From: Lentisphaerae bacterium GWF2_49_21
GTDB taxonomy: Bacteria > Verrucomicrobiota > Lentisphaeria > Victivallales > GWF2-50-93
DNA length: 54,537 nt
Assembly: GCA_001804805.1 (NCBI GenBank)
Contig: MHBH01000081.1
Coordinates: 1 to 54,537 of the forward strand
Reading direction: 5' to 3'
Made by a program: the position numbers and the translations under genes
The notes under the pieces: model-generated
The model's input: only the letters and a program-made list of their open reading frames with translations
The model's database searches: none
What the model was told of the DNA's origin: nothing
Shown here: one piece after another, positions 42,955 to 52,194 of the stretch
How positions within the stretch are numbered: the stretch's first letter is position 1
How the letters are laid out: the number at the start of each line of letters is the position of its first letter

Positions 42955-43692
42955 TCAACCTCTTGCCAATATGAGTATGTTTATTTCCTTCGCGCCGGCA
43001 TCGAGGAGAGCCGATGACGCAGACGAAAGAGTCGACCCGGTGGTCAGAACGTCGTCAACCAATAATATAACGCGGTTTCTGCAGATATCATCATCAATTG
43101 CAGAAAAAGCCCCTTTAAGATTCTTCCTGCGTTCCTTCCCGCTCATGTTCGCCTGTTTCGGGGTGCGTTTCACCCTTTTGAGGACTTTCTTCAAGGGGAA
43201 ACTCGTCTCTTCAGAAACGATCTGCGATATGAATTCAGCTTGGTTGTAACCCCTCATCCAGTACCTTGTCCAATGAAGCGGTACGGGAATTATGAAGTCT
43301 GGCCTGAGCCCGGATTTCTTCAGCAGTTCCGCGGCCAGGATTCCGAACGGCCTTGCGAGGGCGGCGTCGCTTTTGTATTTGAACCTGTGGAGGAGCTCCC
43401 TTCCATAATCCTCCATCCTCATCAGGGCAAGCGCCTTTTCCCAGTTGCGCTTCTCCTCCTTCAGGCATTTTCCGCAGACTTCGAATATGCCGTCGTTCTC
43501 CGCCCCGCATCCCGGACATGCCGGAGCTTTTACAAGCGGAAGCCGGCTGAAACAGTCTCCGCAAAATCCGGAACCGGACTCAGGCATGTTCTTCAGACAT
43601 CCGGGGCAGGGGAATGATACGAACTCGGATACGAACCGTTTCGCGAAATCCGCAATGCAGTTGTAGGACATGTTTTTCGAAAGTATTTCCAT
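42955..43692 (-). CDS. ComF family protein (phosphoribosyltransferase-like)
   Basis: A 245-residue protein with an N-terminal zinc-ribbon region (CPGCLKNMPESGSGFCGDCF; APACPGCGAENDGIFEVCGK) and a C-terminal type I PRTase fold. The PRPP loop is VILLVDDVLTTGSTLSSASS, and HWTRYWMRGYNQAEFISQIV is the ComF signature. ComF proteins act in DNA uptake with ComFA in Firmicutes; in other bacteria the role is unclear. It lies between mrr and accD. Confidence 0.9.
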   Translation of the reverse strand: MEILSKNMSYNCIADFAKRFVSEFVSFPCPGCLKNMPESGSGFCGDCFSRLPLVKAPACPGCGAENDGIFEVCGKCLKEEKRNWEKALALMRMEDYGRELLHRFKYKSDAALARPFGILAAELLKKSGLRPDFIIPVPLHWTRYWMRGYNQAEFISQIVSEETSFPLKKVLKRVKRTPKQANMSGKERRKNLKGAFSAIDDDICRNRVILLVDDVLTTGSTLSSASSALLDAGAKEINILILARG

Positions 43693-43703
43693 AAGAGTAT
43701 TTA

Positions 43704-43729
43704 GACAGGATTACAGGATTTTCAGGATT
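43704..43729. repeat. AGGATT-type interspersed repeat
   Basis: Three AGGATT units at 43707, 43715 and 43724 lie in the 29-nt gap between the comF-like and mrr genes and slightly into mrr's end. The 15-mer CAGGATTTTCAGGAT (43714-43728) recurs inverted at 52862-52876. Confidence 0.6.
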
Positions 43730-44576
43730 TAAATTCCTTGAAAAACGCTTCGTCAATATCAAAGGTTTTGCGAGGAATAAGGCCAAGTTCACAAGCCTCA
43801 AACATCTTTACGAGTTTATCACCATCAACAAGTTCTATTGCTGGAACGCCATCTCTTACAGCCTCTTTTCGTGCCTCTGAAGAAAATGATCCAGTCGTCA
43901 TGATTATTCCTTTGTCTGCTCTGCCAGCCATAGCTCCTCGGAAGTCACGGACTTGTGAAGGGGAAACAGTGCCAGTATAGCGCTTGCATTGAAAAAGGAC
44001 TTTGAAACTCACAACAGGATTTATCTGTAGGATGCCATGACCATCAATACCTCCGTCTCCCGATCGACCAGTGACCACGACTTGCTCAAACCCAGATTCT
44101 CTCAATAGTCTTTGACATATTCTTTCAAATCCGTCAGCAGATAGATTTTGCAAGACCTGCAACAGTTCAATCTTATAGGACTCAATTTTTATTGATTCTG
44201 TCTCGTCTGGAATAGATTCAACTTCATTCTTGTTGCTGTTTTTTTCAAATTGTGTATGAACTCTTTTAAAGAGTATATATACTTCTTCTGGATCAAGTTT
44301 CGCATTTCGTCCTTTGTCAGTAAGACTCCACACGCCTCTTCTTGAAGAATCGAGAAGGCCATCTTTTGCAAGATAGAATCTGGCCCATGCAATTTGATTT
44401 TTAACACGGGATTGGCCGTTTTGGTTTACTTCATTCTGTTCTTTCTCGGAAATTTTCAGTTTATCGATAACCTTATCAATTATTTCTGATGGTTTTGCTG
44501 AACCTCCTAATTCTTTCAAGATATCAAGGATTGGAATGGCATATTGAAGAAATTGAGGGCCTTTTTGCTTTGTCAT
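43722..44576 (-). CDS. Mrr-like restriction endonuclease (type IV)
   Basis: A 284-residue protein. The N-terminal winged helix is the Mrr_N type (FLQYAIPILDILKELGGSAK ... RVKNQIAWARFYLAKDGLLD, WSLTDKGRNA). The C-terminal PD-(D/E)xK nuclease domain shows FERICQRLLRESGFEQVVVT, GDGGIDG and the QCKRY catalytic motif, then VRDFRGAMAGRADKGIIMTT. Mrr proteins cut foreign, often methylated, DNA. It is embedded between tyrS and the comF-like gene in a housekeeping operon. Its A/T-richer coding sequence suggests later acquisition. Confidence 0.88.
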   Translation of the reverse strand: MTKQKGPQFLQYAIPILDILKELGGSAKPSEIIDKVIDKLKISEKEQNEVNQNGQSRVKNQIAWARFYLAKDGLLDSSRRGVWSLTDKGRNAKLDPEEVYILFKRVHTQFEKNSNKNEVESIPDETESIKIESYKIELLQVLQNLSADGFERICQRLLRESGFEQVVVTGRSGDGGIDGHGILQINPVVSFKVLFQCKRYTGTVSPSQVRDFRGAMAGRADKGIIMTTGSFSSEARKEAVRDGVPAIELVDGDKLVKMFEACELGLIPRKTFDIDEAFFKEFKS

Positions 44577-44615
44577 AATTGTCTTTGCTCCCCTCTTAGG
44601 TTTTTAGATACAAGA

Positions 44616-45902
44616 CTATTCTTCCAGGACTATTCTTCTGACGTTCTTTTTTCCGGCCTTGAGTATGAGTGCGTTTTTGGAGAAGTCTTCTTTTCTTACA
44701 GTGGCGTTCTCATCGCTTATGCGGGTGTCGTTTACGTATGCACCTCCGCCCTTGATAAGCCTTCGCGCATCACTGCTCGATGTGCAGAGGCCGGATTCTG
44801 TCATGAGTTTCACGATCCACATCCCCTTGTCTGCGAAGTTCGCAGAAGAGACCTTGTATGTCGGAAGATCGGCGATGGAGCCGGTGTCGGCGGAAATGCT
44901 TTTGATCGAGCTAGATGTTTCAATCTCGCCTTTGGGATCAGAGTATCCGAACTTCGAGCATGCGGCAAGATAAGCCTTGGTTGCGGCTTCCTGCCCGTGA
45001 GCGAGCTTTGTCGCTTCGAACGCGAGGATTTCCTTGGCGCGGTTTATAGCAGGAGCCTGCAGGGAGGCGAGACGTTCTATTTCCTCTACGGGAAGGACGG
45101 TGAAATATTTCAGCAGCTTTTCTACCTGGCTGTCATCAGTATTCCTCCAGAACTGGTAGTAGTCGAAAATAGAAGTCCTCTTCGGATCCAGCCAGACGGC
45201 CCCTGCGACAGTCTTGCCGAACTTCTCCCCGCTGTCATTGGTCAGCAGAGGCATGGTCATGCCATAGGCCTCGTTTGACGACATGCGCCTGACCAGATCG
45301 ACTCCGGCGACGATGTTGCCCCACTGGTCCTGTCCGCCGATCTGCAACGTGCACCTGTGCTCCTTGTTGAGTATGTAGAAATCGTATGCTTGGAGAAGCA
45401 TGTAGTTGAATTCCAGGAATGAAAGCCCGGTCTCGAGCCTGAGCTTCACAGATTCCGCGGTGAGCATCTTGTTCACGCTGAAACGGTGTCCGACATCCCT
45501 GAGGAAGTCTATGTAGAGCATGTTGCAGAACCAGTCGGCGTTGTTCACGAAGATCGCATTGCTGGTGTCGATGAAGCTCGCGAGCTGTTTTTTGATCGCG
45601 GCGGCATTCTCCGCGACCTTATCCTTGGACATTATCGGGCGCGCCTCCTGTTTGCCGGAAGGATCGCCGACCAGTGCGGTTGCGCCTCCGACAAGGACGA
45701 TCGGGATATTCCCGGCCGATTGGAGGTGGCGTATCGCCATGACAGGCAGAAGGTGTCCGACATGGAGGCTGTCGGCCGTCGGATCGAATCCGGCATAGAA
45801 TATATTCTTCCCCTTGTTGAGTATCTCGGGGATTTTTTCATCATCAGTCGTCTGATATATGAAATTCCGGTCCTTCAGCTCGCTGAAACAGTTGCTTGCC
45901 AT
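44616..45902 (-). CDS. tyrS: Tyrosine--tRNA ligase
   Basis: A 428-residue class I synthetase. The HIGH-type motif is ADSLHVGHLLPV, the tyrosine pocket includes DFYILNKEHRCTLQIGGQDQ, and the KMSKS-type loop is GEKFGKT. The C-terminal S4 RNA-binding domain is present (KGGAYVNDTRISDENATVRK). Length and KFGKT place it in the standard bacterial TyrRS group. No T-box was found in the 217 nt upstream. Confidence 0.96.
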   Translation of the reverse strand: MASNCFSELKDRNFIYQTTDDEKIPEILNKGKNIFYAGFDPTADSLHVGHLLPVMAIRHLQSAGNIPIVLVGGATALVGDPSGKQEARPIMSKDKVAENAAAIKKQLASFIDTSNAIFVNNADWFCNMLYIDFLRDVGHRFSVNKMLTAESVKLRLETGLSFLEFNYMLLQAYDFYILNKEHRCTLQIGGQDQWGNIVAGVDLVRRMSSNEAYGMTMPLLTNDSGEKFGKTVAGAVWLDPKRTSIFDYYQFWRNTDDSQVEKLLKYFTVLPVEEIERLASLQAPAINRAKEILAFEATKLAHGQEAATKAYLAACSKFGYSDPKGEIETSSSIKSISADTGSIADLPTYKVSSANFADKGMWIVKLMTESGLCTSSSDARRLIKGGGAYVNDTRISDENATVRKEDFSKNALILKAGKKNVRRIVLEE

Positions 45903-46143
45903 GTCTTTGTCCGATTCTGTATTTTTTTCGTAACTTAGGTTATAATCTAATGATTGAATTCCAAAAATAAAGCCTTGGAAGCGGCTTTGCTCTTCATTAT
46001 AAAGAATCTCCGGCCCGTCCGAAAGGCTATGGAGTCCGTCCGTAATACCCCGTTGTTTGCGGCCCGCCGCTTTAGGAGATTATTTATTTTTTGCGGAATC
46101 CTTGAACATGCAGTAGATTATGAGAATAATATTGGGAGGCCTT

Positions 46144-49008
46144 ATGAAAACCCGGTTCCTTCTTTCCATTTTTGTATTCTTCTTGTTGTTCAGCCTGAAC
46201 GCCCAGCAGAAAGCTGATTCACCCCAGGCGAAGCTCCGTGAATTCCAGCAGCTTCTGAAAGTTGCCAGGGAACAGGGAAAGGATACATCCGATGCTGAGA
46301 AGCTGGAGGCGAAATCAAGAAGTGCCGCACGTTCCGGGAAACAGGACGATGCATTGGAATTCATGGACAAGGCCGTCAAGCTCCTCAAGGCACAGACGGG
46401 AAATGTCCAGACAGTCATTCAGCCGAAAAAACAGCTGAGCGATGCTGAAAAGAAACCTGTCTTCATCATGCCGTTCACACACCATTATGCCGGTCCCGGA
46501 GGCTATTATGCTACCGCTGAGGAAGTCAGGAAGACGGCAACAGTGTTCCATGAGCTGAACATCCCCGGTACTTTGTTTTTCGACGGCATCCTCGTTGAAC
46601 GGCTTTTGAAGGAGGATCCCGCGATCTTCAAGGACATAAATGACTGGAAGCTTCCGCTTGGATATCATGGGGAGGAGACGCATGGCCCATATCCTGTTCC
46701 TTCCGATCTCGCAGTCGAGGCCTATAACCTGAAGGAGGCGCAGGGATACAATGGACAGGTTTCCCTGAATACCGGCAAGCCCTGGGATGAAGCTGTCCAG
46801 CAGGTGATCGACCGCTACACGCATCATCTTCCCTGGAAGGTGGACGAGAAGACGCGGATGCTCGAGCGGAATGAACCGGCCAGTCATGACAAGTCGAAGA
46901 TTGGCGGGCTCGCGCTTGTCCAGAAGACTTTTGGACGCGACGTGTCGATGATGCCAAGCCATGCTCTTGAAAATGCGCCGGAAGGTTTCGCATTCAGGAA
47001 AATGAGCACTTTCCAGTTTGACCAGCCGGCAATGCCGACAGCAGCCCATGCCCTGCGGATATTCCGTATCCAGGAGCTTGAGGAAAAGGCGATGAGCATA
47101 GCGGGCGATAATACCGGTGTATTCTGGTTCATGGGGCGGCTGACCTGTAAAGGCGCTAACGATAAGATTGGTGGGGAATGCGGTGGAAAGATTGGCGGTG
47201 TCCGCAGGGTCCTGGAATCGCTTGATCGCAGCGAACCCCGCATTCTGCTGATGGGATTCAGCCATGTCGACAGCGACGATGCTGCGGTCACCGTCAAATA
47301 CCTCAACAATGATTTCTTCCCGGCAAATCCCGGAAGCCGCTGGGTAAGTCCCGAATCTTTGCAGACGTGTATTGAAGGCGAAAAGGAATACGATCTTTCT
47401 CCAGAGGATCTGAAGGGCATTGCCGAATTCATTGTTTCTAACTGGAAGAACAGGCCGCCGGACTTCATCGAATCCAATGGACGAAACTTTTCCCTGTGCG
47501 ACGCATTCGAAGGGCTTGCAAGGGGGATTGTCAGGAAACATCTTGTCGATTCAGCAAAGGAGTCAATTCATATTGGGAGATTACTAGGTCCGCTTGTCGA
47601 GGACGATTCGCCACGCCTGACGAAGACGTGTGTGGTAACGGCGGATGATGTGGCTAAGGCAGCCCATCCTTTTACTGCTGAACTGAAAAAAGTGGGTGTG
47701 GAAGCAGAGTTTGTCCCAAAATCATTCATTGTTTCTGGCACCGGTATGAATCCTTCGGAATTCCTTTTTGCGATGGCGAAGGCTTATATGGCGAAAGCTG
47801 GAACTGAAAAGGTTTCTGTTGAGCCTTCAAGAATATTTCCTCCATATGCCGATGTGCTGGAACAGATTTTCAAGCCAAAGACGAAACAGCCGTTATGCTA
47901 TACCAAGGGGCAGTTGTGGACTGTCAAAGCGGCCAGGCTCAAGGGCAGCTCGGCGAAACCTGCCCAGGAAAATACGGAAGCTGTCCCTGTCATCACGGAT
48001 GCCGGAAAAATACTTATAGTCTTCTCCTCGAATCTCGAAAGCTCATCCGGCGGCGCCTACCGCGAGGACATAACTGGAACTGATCTTTATTCGGCAGTCT
48101 ATGATTTGAATGGCAACTCGATATCCCGCCTGAAAAGACTTACATCAAACGCAAACGAGGCTGAATGGTTTTCTGTATTGACACCTGACGCCGATTTCGT
48201 CCTCTACAACCGCACCGTGCCAAGGGACAAAGGTCCGGCTGTCAATGAGATCAGATATATAAATCTGAAAGATGGCAGTGATAATCTCTTGTTGAACAAC
48301 GCTCGTTTCCCGTGTGTATCGCCTGACGGAAAGACTCTGGCTTTTTCAGTGAGCGGGAGGGATGGGCATAAGATCTGCATTGCACCTTTGAACAAGTTGC
48401 AGAACCGCCTGAGTCTCGGAGACGCAGTGACGGTCGCCGACAGGAAGCAGGGCGGAGACAAGGTTGAGGATCCTTCATTCCTTCCTGATGCGAAGAAGAT
48501 GGTCTTCCATTTGAAGGAGGATAAGAATTCAGGAGCCGGACTCGGGATAATTTCCATTGACGGTTCAGGTTTTGAAAAACTCACGCCAACCTCAGGTTTC
48601 GGTCATGCAGCGGCCAGCCCGGACGGCAAATCAATCGTCTGTACGGTCTCCCGGAACGGGAAGCTTGCAATCATAAGCCGCGAAGGCGAGAGGTGGGGGC
48701 GGCCTGCTGATGTTGATTTGTCGACGGAGCCCCTGGACTATGTCAAATATGACGAGAGATTCAAGAATGTTGCGAGGGTCGCGCACAGCTATGTCGAGTG
48801 GGCTGGTGACAATAGGCTCCTCCTTACAAGCCATGGTTCGGATGGTTCAGGGAAGTTTTCATTCGCAAGGATCTTCCTCGTCGAACTCAAGCCCGACAGG
48901 AAAACTGTCTCTAGGATCTACGACCTCTCCGGTGTGATTGAAAAAAGTTCAGGAAAAAAGCAAAAGGACTTTTGTACTTCAGCGGGAAAGCTGGCGAGGG
49001 GTGATTAA
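46144..49008 (+). CDS. Secreted deacetylase-like / TolB-type propeller protein
   Basis: A 954-residue exported protein. ATG 46144 (GGGAGG at 46134-46139) gives a clean signal peptide, MKTRFLLSIFVFFLLFSLNA then QQK. Residues ~25-90 form a charged coiled coil. Residues ~100-400 recall the NodB-like polysaccharide deacetylase barrel (VFIMPFTHHYAGPGGYYATA, FHELNIPGTLFFDGILVERL, PLGYHGEETHGPYP), but a full D-H-H metal set is not evident. After a middle domain, the last ~320 residues contain TolB/WD40-like repeats (ARFPCVSPDGKTLAFSVSGR; EDPSFLPDAKKMVFHLKEDK; HAAASPDGKSIVCTVS). It may bind or remodel envelope glycans. Confidence 0.6.
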   Translation: MKTRFLLSIFVFFLLFSLNAQQKADSPQAKLREFQQLLKVAREQGKDTSDAEKLEAKSRSAARSGKQDDALEFMDKAVKLLKAQTGNVQTVIQPKKQLSDAEKKPVFIMPFTHHYAGPGGYYATAEEVRKTATVFHELNIPGTLFFDGILVERLLKEDPAIFKDINDWKLPLGYHGEETHGPYPVPSDLAVEAYNLKEAQGYNGQVSLNTGKPWDEAVQQVIDRYTHHLPWKVDEKTRMLERNEPASHDKSKIGGLALVQKTFGRDVSMMPSHALENAPEGFAFRKMSTFQFDQPAMPTAAHALRIFRIQELEEKAMSIAGDNTGVFWFMGRLTCKGANDKIGGECGGKIGGVRRVLESLDRSEPRILLMGFSHVDSDDAAVTVKYLNNDFFPANPGSRWVSPESLQTCIEGEKEYDLSPEDLKGIAEFIVSNWKNRPPDFIESNGRNFSLCDAFEGLARGIVRKHLVDSAKESIHIGRLLGPLVEDDSPRLTKTCVVTADDVAKAAHPFTAELKKVGVEAEFVPKSFIVSGTGMNPSEFLFAMAKAYMAKAGTEKVSVEPSRIFPPYADVLEQIFKPKTKQPLCYTKGQLWTVKAARLKGSSAKPAQENTEAVPVITDAGKILIVFSSNLESSSGGAYREDITGTDLYSAVYDLNGNSISRLKRLTSNANEAEWFSVLTPDADFVLYNRTVPRDKGPAVNEIRYINLKDGSDNLLLNNARFPCVSPDGKTLAFSVSGRDGHKICIAPLNKLQNRLSLGDAVTVADRKQGGDKVEDPSFLPDAKKMVFHLKEDKNSGAGLGIISIDGSGFEKLTPTSGFGHAAASPDGKSIVCTVSRNGKLAIISREGERWGRPADVDLSTEPLDYVKYDERFKNVARVAHSYVEWAGDNRLLLTSHGSDGSGKFSFARIFLVELKPDRKTVSRIYDLSGVIEKSSGKKQKDFCTSAGKLARGD

Positions 49009-49102
49009 AGGCATATTGGATTGTTAAACTGGGACTTCAGAGTTGCGGCTCGCAGTTTCATGGTATATTCTATTGAAGTTAAATATATAGGGGATTCCAT
49101 CT

Positions 49103-49834
49103 ATGAGAAATATTTTCCTTGCGGTCATCGCAATTCTATTTTTCTCCGGCTGTGCAGGTCTGATGCCGGTTGTCGACAAGAATTATGTTCCCGACATCAC
49201 GCTCCAGGAACTGGCGGAAAAGATGAAGAACACTGTCGATCCGAACGGCATCTACAGGAAGAGCACATCATACTATCTCAGGCAGGACATCAGAATCCAG
49301 GGTAGGAAAATCACCCTTGAAGTCATCTTCAAGGTGCCGAACAAGTCGAGGACCGTTGTTTCACTCGACAATAAGATCCTGAGCAAGACCGTATGCAATG
49401 GCGTAAGCGCCTGGAGCATCTCTGAGGAGGGGGCTAAGACCGAGATAAAAGGAGTAGACCTCGAGCGGCTGAAGCTGCTTGATGCCATGAGCGCACCGCA
49501 GGGGACAATCCTGGATGTCTTTGAGAAAGTCGAGTTTGCAGGAGAGGATAAAGTCTATGATTCCCCCTGCTATGTCCTGATATGCAGCCCTAAGCAGAAG
49601 GAAATCAGCCCTATCGCAATGTATGTCAGCAAGGGTGACTATCTGACAAGGAAGGTGATTACGTCAAAAGACGGGAATCCATATATCGCACAAATAAGGA
49701 AATATGCCCTTGTCAAGGGGGTCATGGTTGGTACGGAGACCGAGGTGGACATGAATGATGACGGCAAGTCGGAACTTATGGAACTCACCGACTACAAGCT
49801 CAACCTGGAGATACCTGACAAGGAATTCGAATGA
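49103..49834 (+). CDS. Outer-membrane-type lipoprotein (LolA/LolB-like fold possible)
   Basis: A 243-residue lipoprotein: MRNIFLAVIAILFFSGC is a signal peptide with lipobox FSGC (Cys17). The rest is rich in beta strands (TSYYLRQDIRIQGRKITLEV, NKSRTVVSLDNKILSKTVCN, ISPIAMYVSKGDYLTRKVIT), in the style of outer-membrane lipoprotein-sorting proteins. I do not recognise a specific family. It ends at a strong bidirectional hairpin shared with the convergent gene. Confidence 0.65.
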   Translation: MRNIFLAVIAILFFSGCAGLMPVVDKNYVPDITLQELAEKMKNTVDPNGIYRKSTSYYLRQDIRIQGRKITLEVIFKVPNKSRTVVSLDNKILSKTVCNGVSAWSISEEGAKTEIKGVDLERLKLLDAMSAPQGTILDVFEKVEFAGEDKVYDSPCYVLICSPKQKEISPIAMYVSKGDYLTRKVITSKDGNPYIAQIRKYALVKGVMVGTETEVDMNDDGKSELMELTDYKLNLEIPDKEFE

Positions 49835-49864
49835 TAAATTTTTCCAGGAGCTGGAAAAATTTAT
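49834..49864. terminator. Bidirectional terminator
   Basis: ATAAATTTTTCCAG (49834-49847) pairs perfectly with CTGGAAAAATTTAT (49851-49864) around GAG, a 14-bp stem whose A and T tracts provide U runs on both strands. It begins at the stop codon of the plus-strand lipoprotein gene and lies just before the end of the minus-strand gene. Confidence 0.85.
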
Positions 49865-49877
49865 GACCTTAAGGCAA

Positions 49878-50642
49878 TCAATTCAGCAGGAGCTGTGGAA
49901 TCCATTTTTGCTTTATCGTATCGAGTGTTCCGTCTTTCTTCATCTGCTCGAGGCATTTGTTCAGGCCGTCCAGCATCGCCTTGTCGTTTTTCCTGACAGC
50001 CCATCCGAGATGTTCTTCTGTGAGGGGGGTGAGAAGTGAAGTAAAGCTTGGACCCGACATTTCCCAGACCACGGGGGCGTCAATTATGAATATGTCGATT
50101 TTCCTGTCGGACAAGGCCTTTATGCCCTCATCGGTCTCATTGAACGGGAACTTGAGCGCCTTTGTGCATTTTGCAGCGACAAAGTAGTCTCCGGTAGTTC
50201 CCAGGATGTAGCCGATTTTCTTTTCGGTGGTCGTGATTTTTTCGATTGTGGAAAATTCGGAGATGTCAGGATTCCTGATCAGGGCCATCTGTCCCGCCCT
50301 TATATAAGGTGCGGTGAAATCCACTATCCTAGCGCGTTCAGGCGTAATTGTCATTCCGGACATTATCACATCGATCTTTCCAGCTTCGAGGGCGGGGATG
50401 AGATCGTTCCACTGGTATTCACAGATCCTGACTTTTGTACCAGTGATTTTCTCAAGCTGAGCCGCGAGATCGGGCTCTATGCCCTTGATCTGGTTTTCTT
50501 CCTTGAAGACGAGGGGCTTGAAGTTCGCCTCGAGTCCGACCTTGATCTCCTTCTTGTTGATCAACGCTGCTATCTCCTCGTTCTTCTGCGAGGCGCATCC
50601 GGAAATAAAAAGCGCCAGGATGGCTGATAGGATAAATCTCAT
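49878..50642 (-). CDS. Amino-acid-type ABC transporter substrate-binding lipoprotein
   Basis: A 254-residue protein from ATG 50642 (GGGGG 7 nt upstream; a longer frame lacks a signal). MRFILSAILALFISGCASQK is a lipoprotein signal with lipobox ISGC. The SBP_bac_3 fold follows: EIKVGLEANFKPLVFKEENQ, GIEPDLAAQLEKITGTKVRI, WNDLIPALEAGKIDVIMSGM, TITPERARIVDFTAPYIRAG, IGYILGTTGDYFVA and LNKCLEQMKKDGTLDTIKQK. It should bind a polar amino acid or similar. Permease and ATPase genes are not in the window. Confidence 0.92.
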   Translation of the reverse strand: MRFILSAILALFISGCASQKNEEIAALINKKEIKVGLEANFKPLVFKEENQIKGIEPDLAAQLEKITGTKVRICEYQWNDLIPALEAGKIDVIMSGMTITPERARIVDFTAPYIRAGQMALIRNPDISEFSTIEKITTTEKKIGYILGTTGDYFVAAKCTKALKFPFNETDEGIKALSDRKIDIFIIDAPVVWEMSGPSFTSLLTPLTEEHLGWAVRKNDKAMLDGLNKCLEQMKKDGTLDTIKQKWIPQLLLN

Positions 50643-50834
50643 TGCAATACCCCCATGGATTGATTGTTGTATATGAAAATAAACGTCTGAAATAAGGAAT
50701 TTCAAACTTCTCTGCGCATATTTGCATCTTTAGGTGATTCATGATGAGGCCGATAGGTTTTACCGGATGTGTATGCTACGACAGGCCAAGTCGCCTGACA
50801 AAAATAGAAAGATAAGTGACTATTATTTTGTTTC

Positions 50835-51287
50835 TCAACGGGGAATCTTAAATACTATCTTCCTGACCTTTGATTTCCTCCTGCCTGCGGTGATGCATGG
50901 CATGTGTCCGTCCTCCGGGAAGAAAACGACGAAGACAGAAGGTTCGAGCGTGATGAAATCCGTTTTGCCCCTGAGCTTCTGGAAATCCTTCTCCTTGTCG
51001 TACTTCGTGGCTTCAGTGCATGCGGATTTCGCAGATATTCCGGCCTTTTCGATTCCGGCGGCGATATACTGGACGTCTATATACTTCCGGTGGCACTCGA
51101 TGAATCCTTCCGACTCATCCTTGGTGAGATACTCCTGCACGAGGGCGAAAGTCCCGTTCCTACCGACCTCATGTCTGCCCAAGGCGAGCTTTGAAAGATT
51201 CTTGGTCGAAAGGAACCTGAAGACCTTCTTGAACTCGGGATGCACCGGGAAATAGATGGCGCCGTTCTTCAGTGTGTCTAGAATCAT
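50835..51287 (-). CDS. YhcH/YjgK/YiaL family protein
   Basis: A 150-residue cupin-like protein starting at ATG 51287 (MILDTLKNGAIYFPVHPEFK; AAGGAG 7 nt upstream). The motifs ALVQEYLTKDESEGFIECHR, then KYIDVQYIAAGIE and FVVFFPEDGHMPCI match the DUF386 family, whose His/Glu residues bind metal. Members are linked to sialic acid or other sugar handling and biofilm, possibly as anomerases. It is monocistronic here and divergent from the AbiE-like pair. Confidence 0.9.
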   Translation of the reverse strand: MILDTLKNGAIYFPVHPEFKKVFRFLSTKNLSKLALGRHEVGRNGTFALVQEYLTKDESEGFIECHRKYIDVQYIAAGIEKAGISAKSACTEATKYDKEKDFQKLRGKTDFITLEPSVFVVFFPEDGHMPCITAGRRKSKVRKIVFKIPR

Positions 51288-51352
51288 GAAAATACTCCTT
51301 CTGCTTCTCCCTGAATATAAGATCCCTGGGAAATAAAAACAAGCCATAGGGA

Positions 51353-51402
51353 TTGACAATGGCCCCTGTTATGATATAATACGCATAATCGACACATGTG
51401 TC
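51353..51402 (+). promoter_or_regulatory. Consensus promoter and operator of the AbiE-type pair
   Basis: TTGACA (51353-51358) and TATAAT (51375-51380), both perfect, are 16 nt apart. The perfect palindrome GACACATGTGTC (51391-51402) starts 10 nt after the -10 and covers the expected start site. AGGAG precedes the ATG at 51418. Antitoxin autorepression is likely. Confidence 0.8.
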
Positions 51403-51417
51403 TATTATAGGAGTTAT

Positions 51418-52179
51418 ATGATAAGCGGTGGTTCAATACATTACGTCGAGGAGTTCCACCTCCTCTTCCTCGCCCAGCTGAACCAGAAGCTGAACAGGAA
51501 GCACTATGCCCTGAAAGGCGGATGCAACATGAGGTTCTTCTTCCGGAGTCCTCGATATTCCGAGGATATCGATTTTGACGCCATAGGAATTGAAACACAC
51601 CAGCTCCAGGACAGGATTGGCGAGATATTCAAGTCAAAAGGATTCATGCAGATACTTGAGGCCAGAAAGCTCAGCATTGAAAACCTGCGGGAACACAAAC
51701 AGACTGAAACAACACAGCGCTGGAAAATGTCAATACACACTCCGTTCTCTGAGATTCCGCTGCCAACCAAGATCGAATTTTCAAAGAGGGGTACAGGAGA
51801 GGAATTAATATTTGAATCAATAGATCCCGAGATCGGTGCAAAGCACCAGATGCCTCCGCTTTTAATAAATCATTATCCACCGGAAACCGCCATGCTCCAG
51901 AAGACAAGTGCAATAATTTCAAGATCGACTGTCCAGGCACGGGACATTTTCGACCTGCATTTGCTAATTCAGCGCGGGGTGAAACCGGCCAATATAAGGA
52001 TAAAATTCACAGAGGAACAGCTTGAGATTGCGGAGAAGAACATAATGCTTGTGGATTTCAAGCTTTTCCAGAGCCAGGTTCTCGGATATCTCACCCCGGA
52101 ATATCAAGGGCAATATGATGACGAGTCTGCCTGGGACGACATCCGCTTGAAGTCAGTGGAGTTCTTAAAAGGCTCATAA
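51418..52179 (+). CDS. AbiEii/AbiGii-type nucleotidyltransferase toxin
   Basis: A 253-residue protein of the nucleotidyltransferase superfamily. YALKGGCNMRFFFRSPRYSE plus DIDFD is the LKGG...R-x-S-x-DiDl signature with the two catalytic Asp. EIPLPTKIEFSKRG gives the third acidic strand and TVQARDIFDLHLLI the conserved R-D-hydrophobic-DL motif. Characterised homologues transfer nucleotides to tRNA or other targets and cause abortive infection. The antitoxin-like gene follows by 15 nt. Confidence 0.9.
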   Translation: MISGGSIHYVEEFHLLFLAQLNQKLNRKHYALKGGCNMRFFFRSPRYSEDIDFDAIGIETHQLQDRIGEIFKSKGFMQILEARKLSIENLREHKQTETTQRWKMSIHTPFSEIPLPTKIEFSKRGTGEELIFESIDPEIGAKHQMPPLLINHYPPETAMLQKTSAIISRSTVQARDIFDLHLLIQRGVKPANIRIKFTEEQLEIAEKNIMLVDFKLFQSQVLGYLTPEYQGQYDDESAWDDIRLKSVEFLKGS

Positions 52180-52194
52180 TATACGGAGTTGACA

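Noticed and set aside
45903-46119. Possible T-box riboswitch upstream of tyrS.
   Set aside because: No T-box consensus or specifier stem found in the 217 nt upstream.
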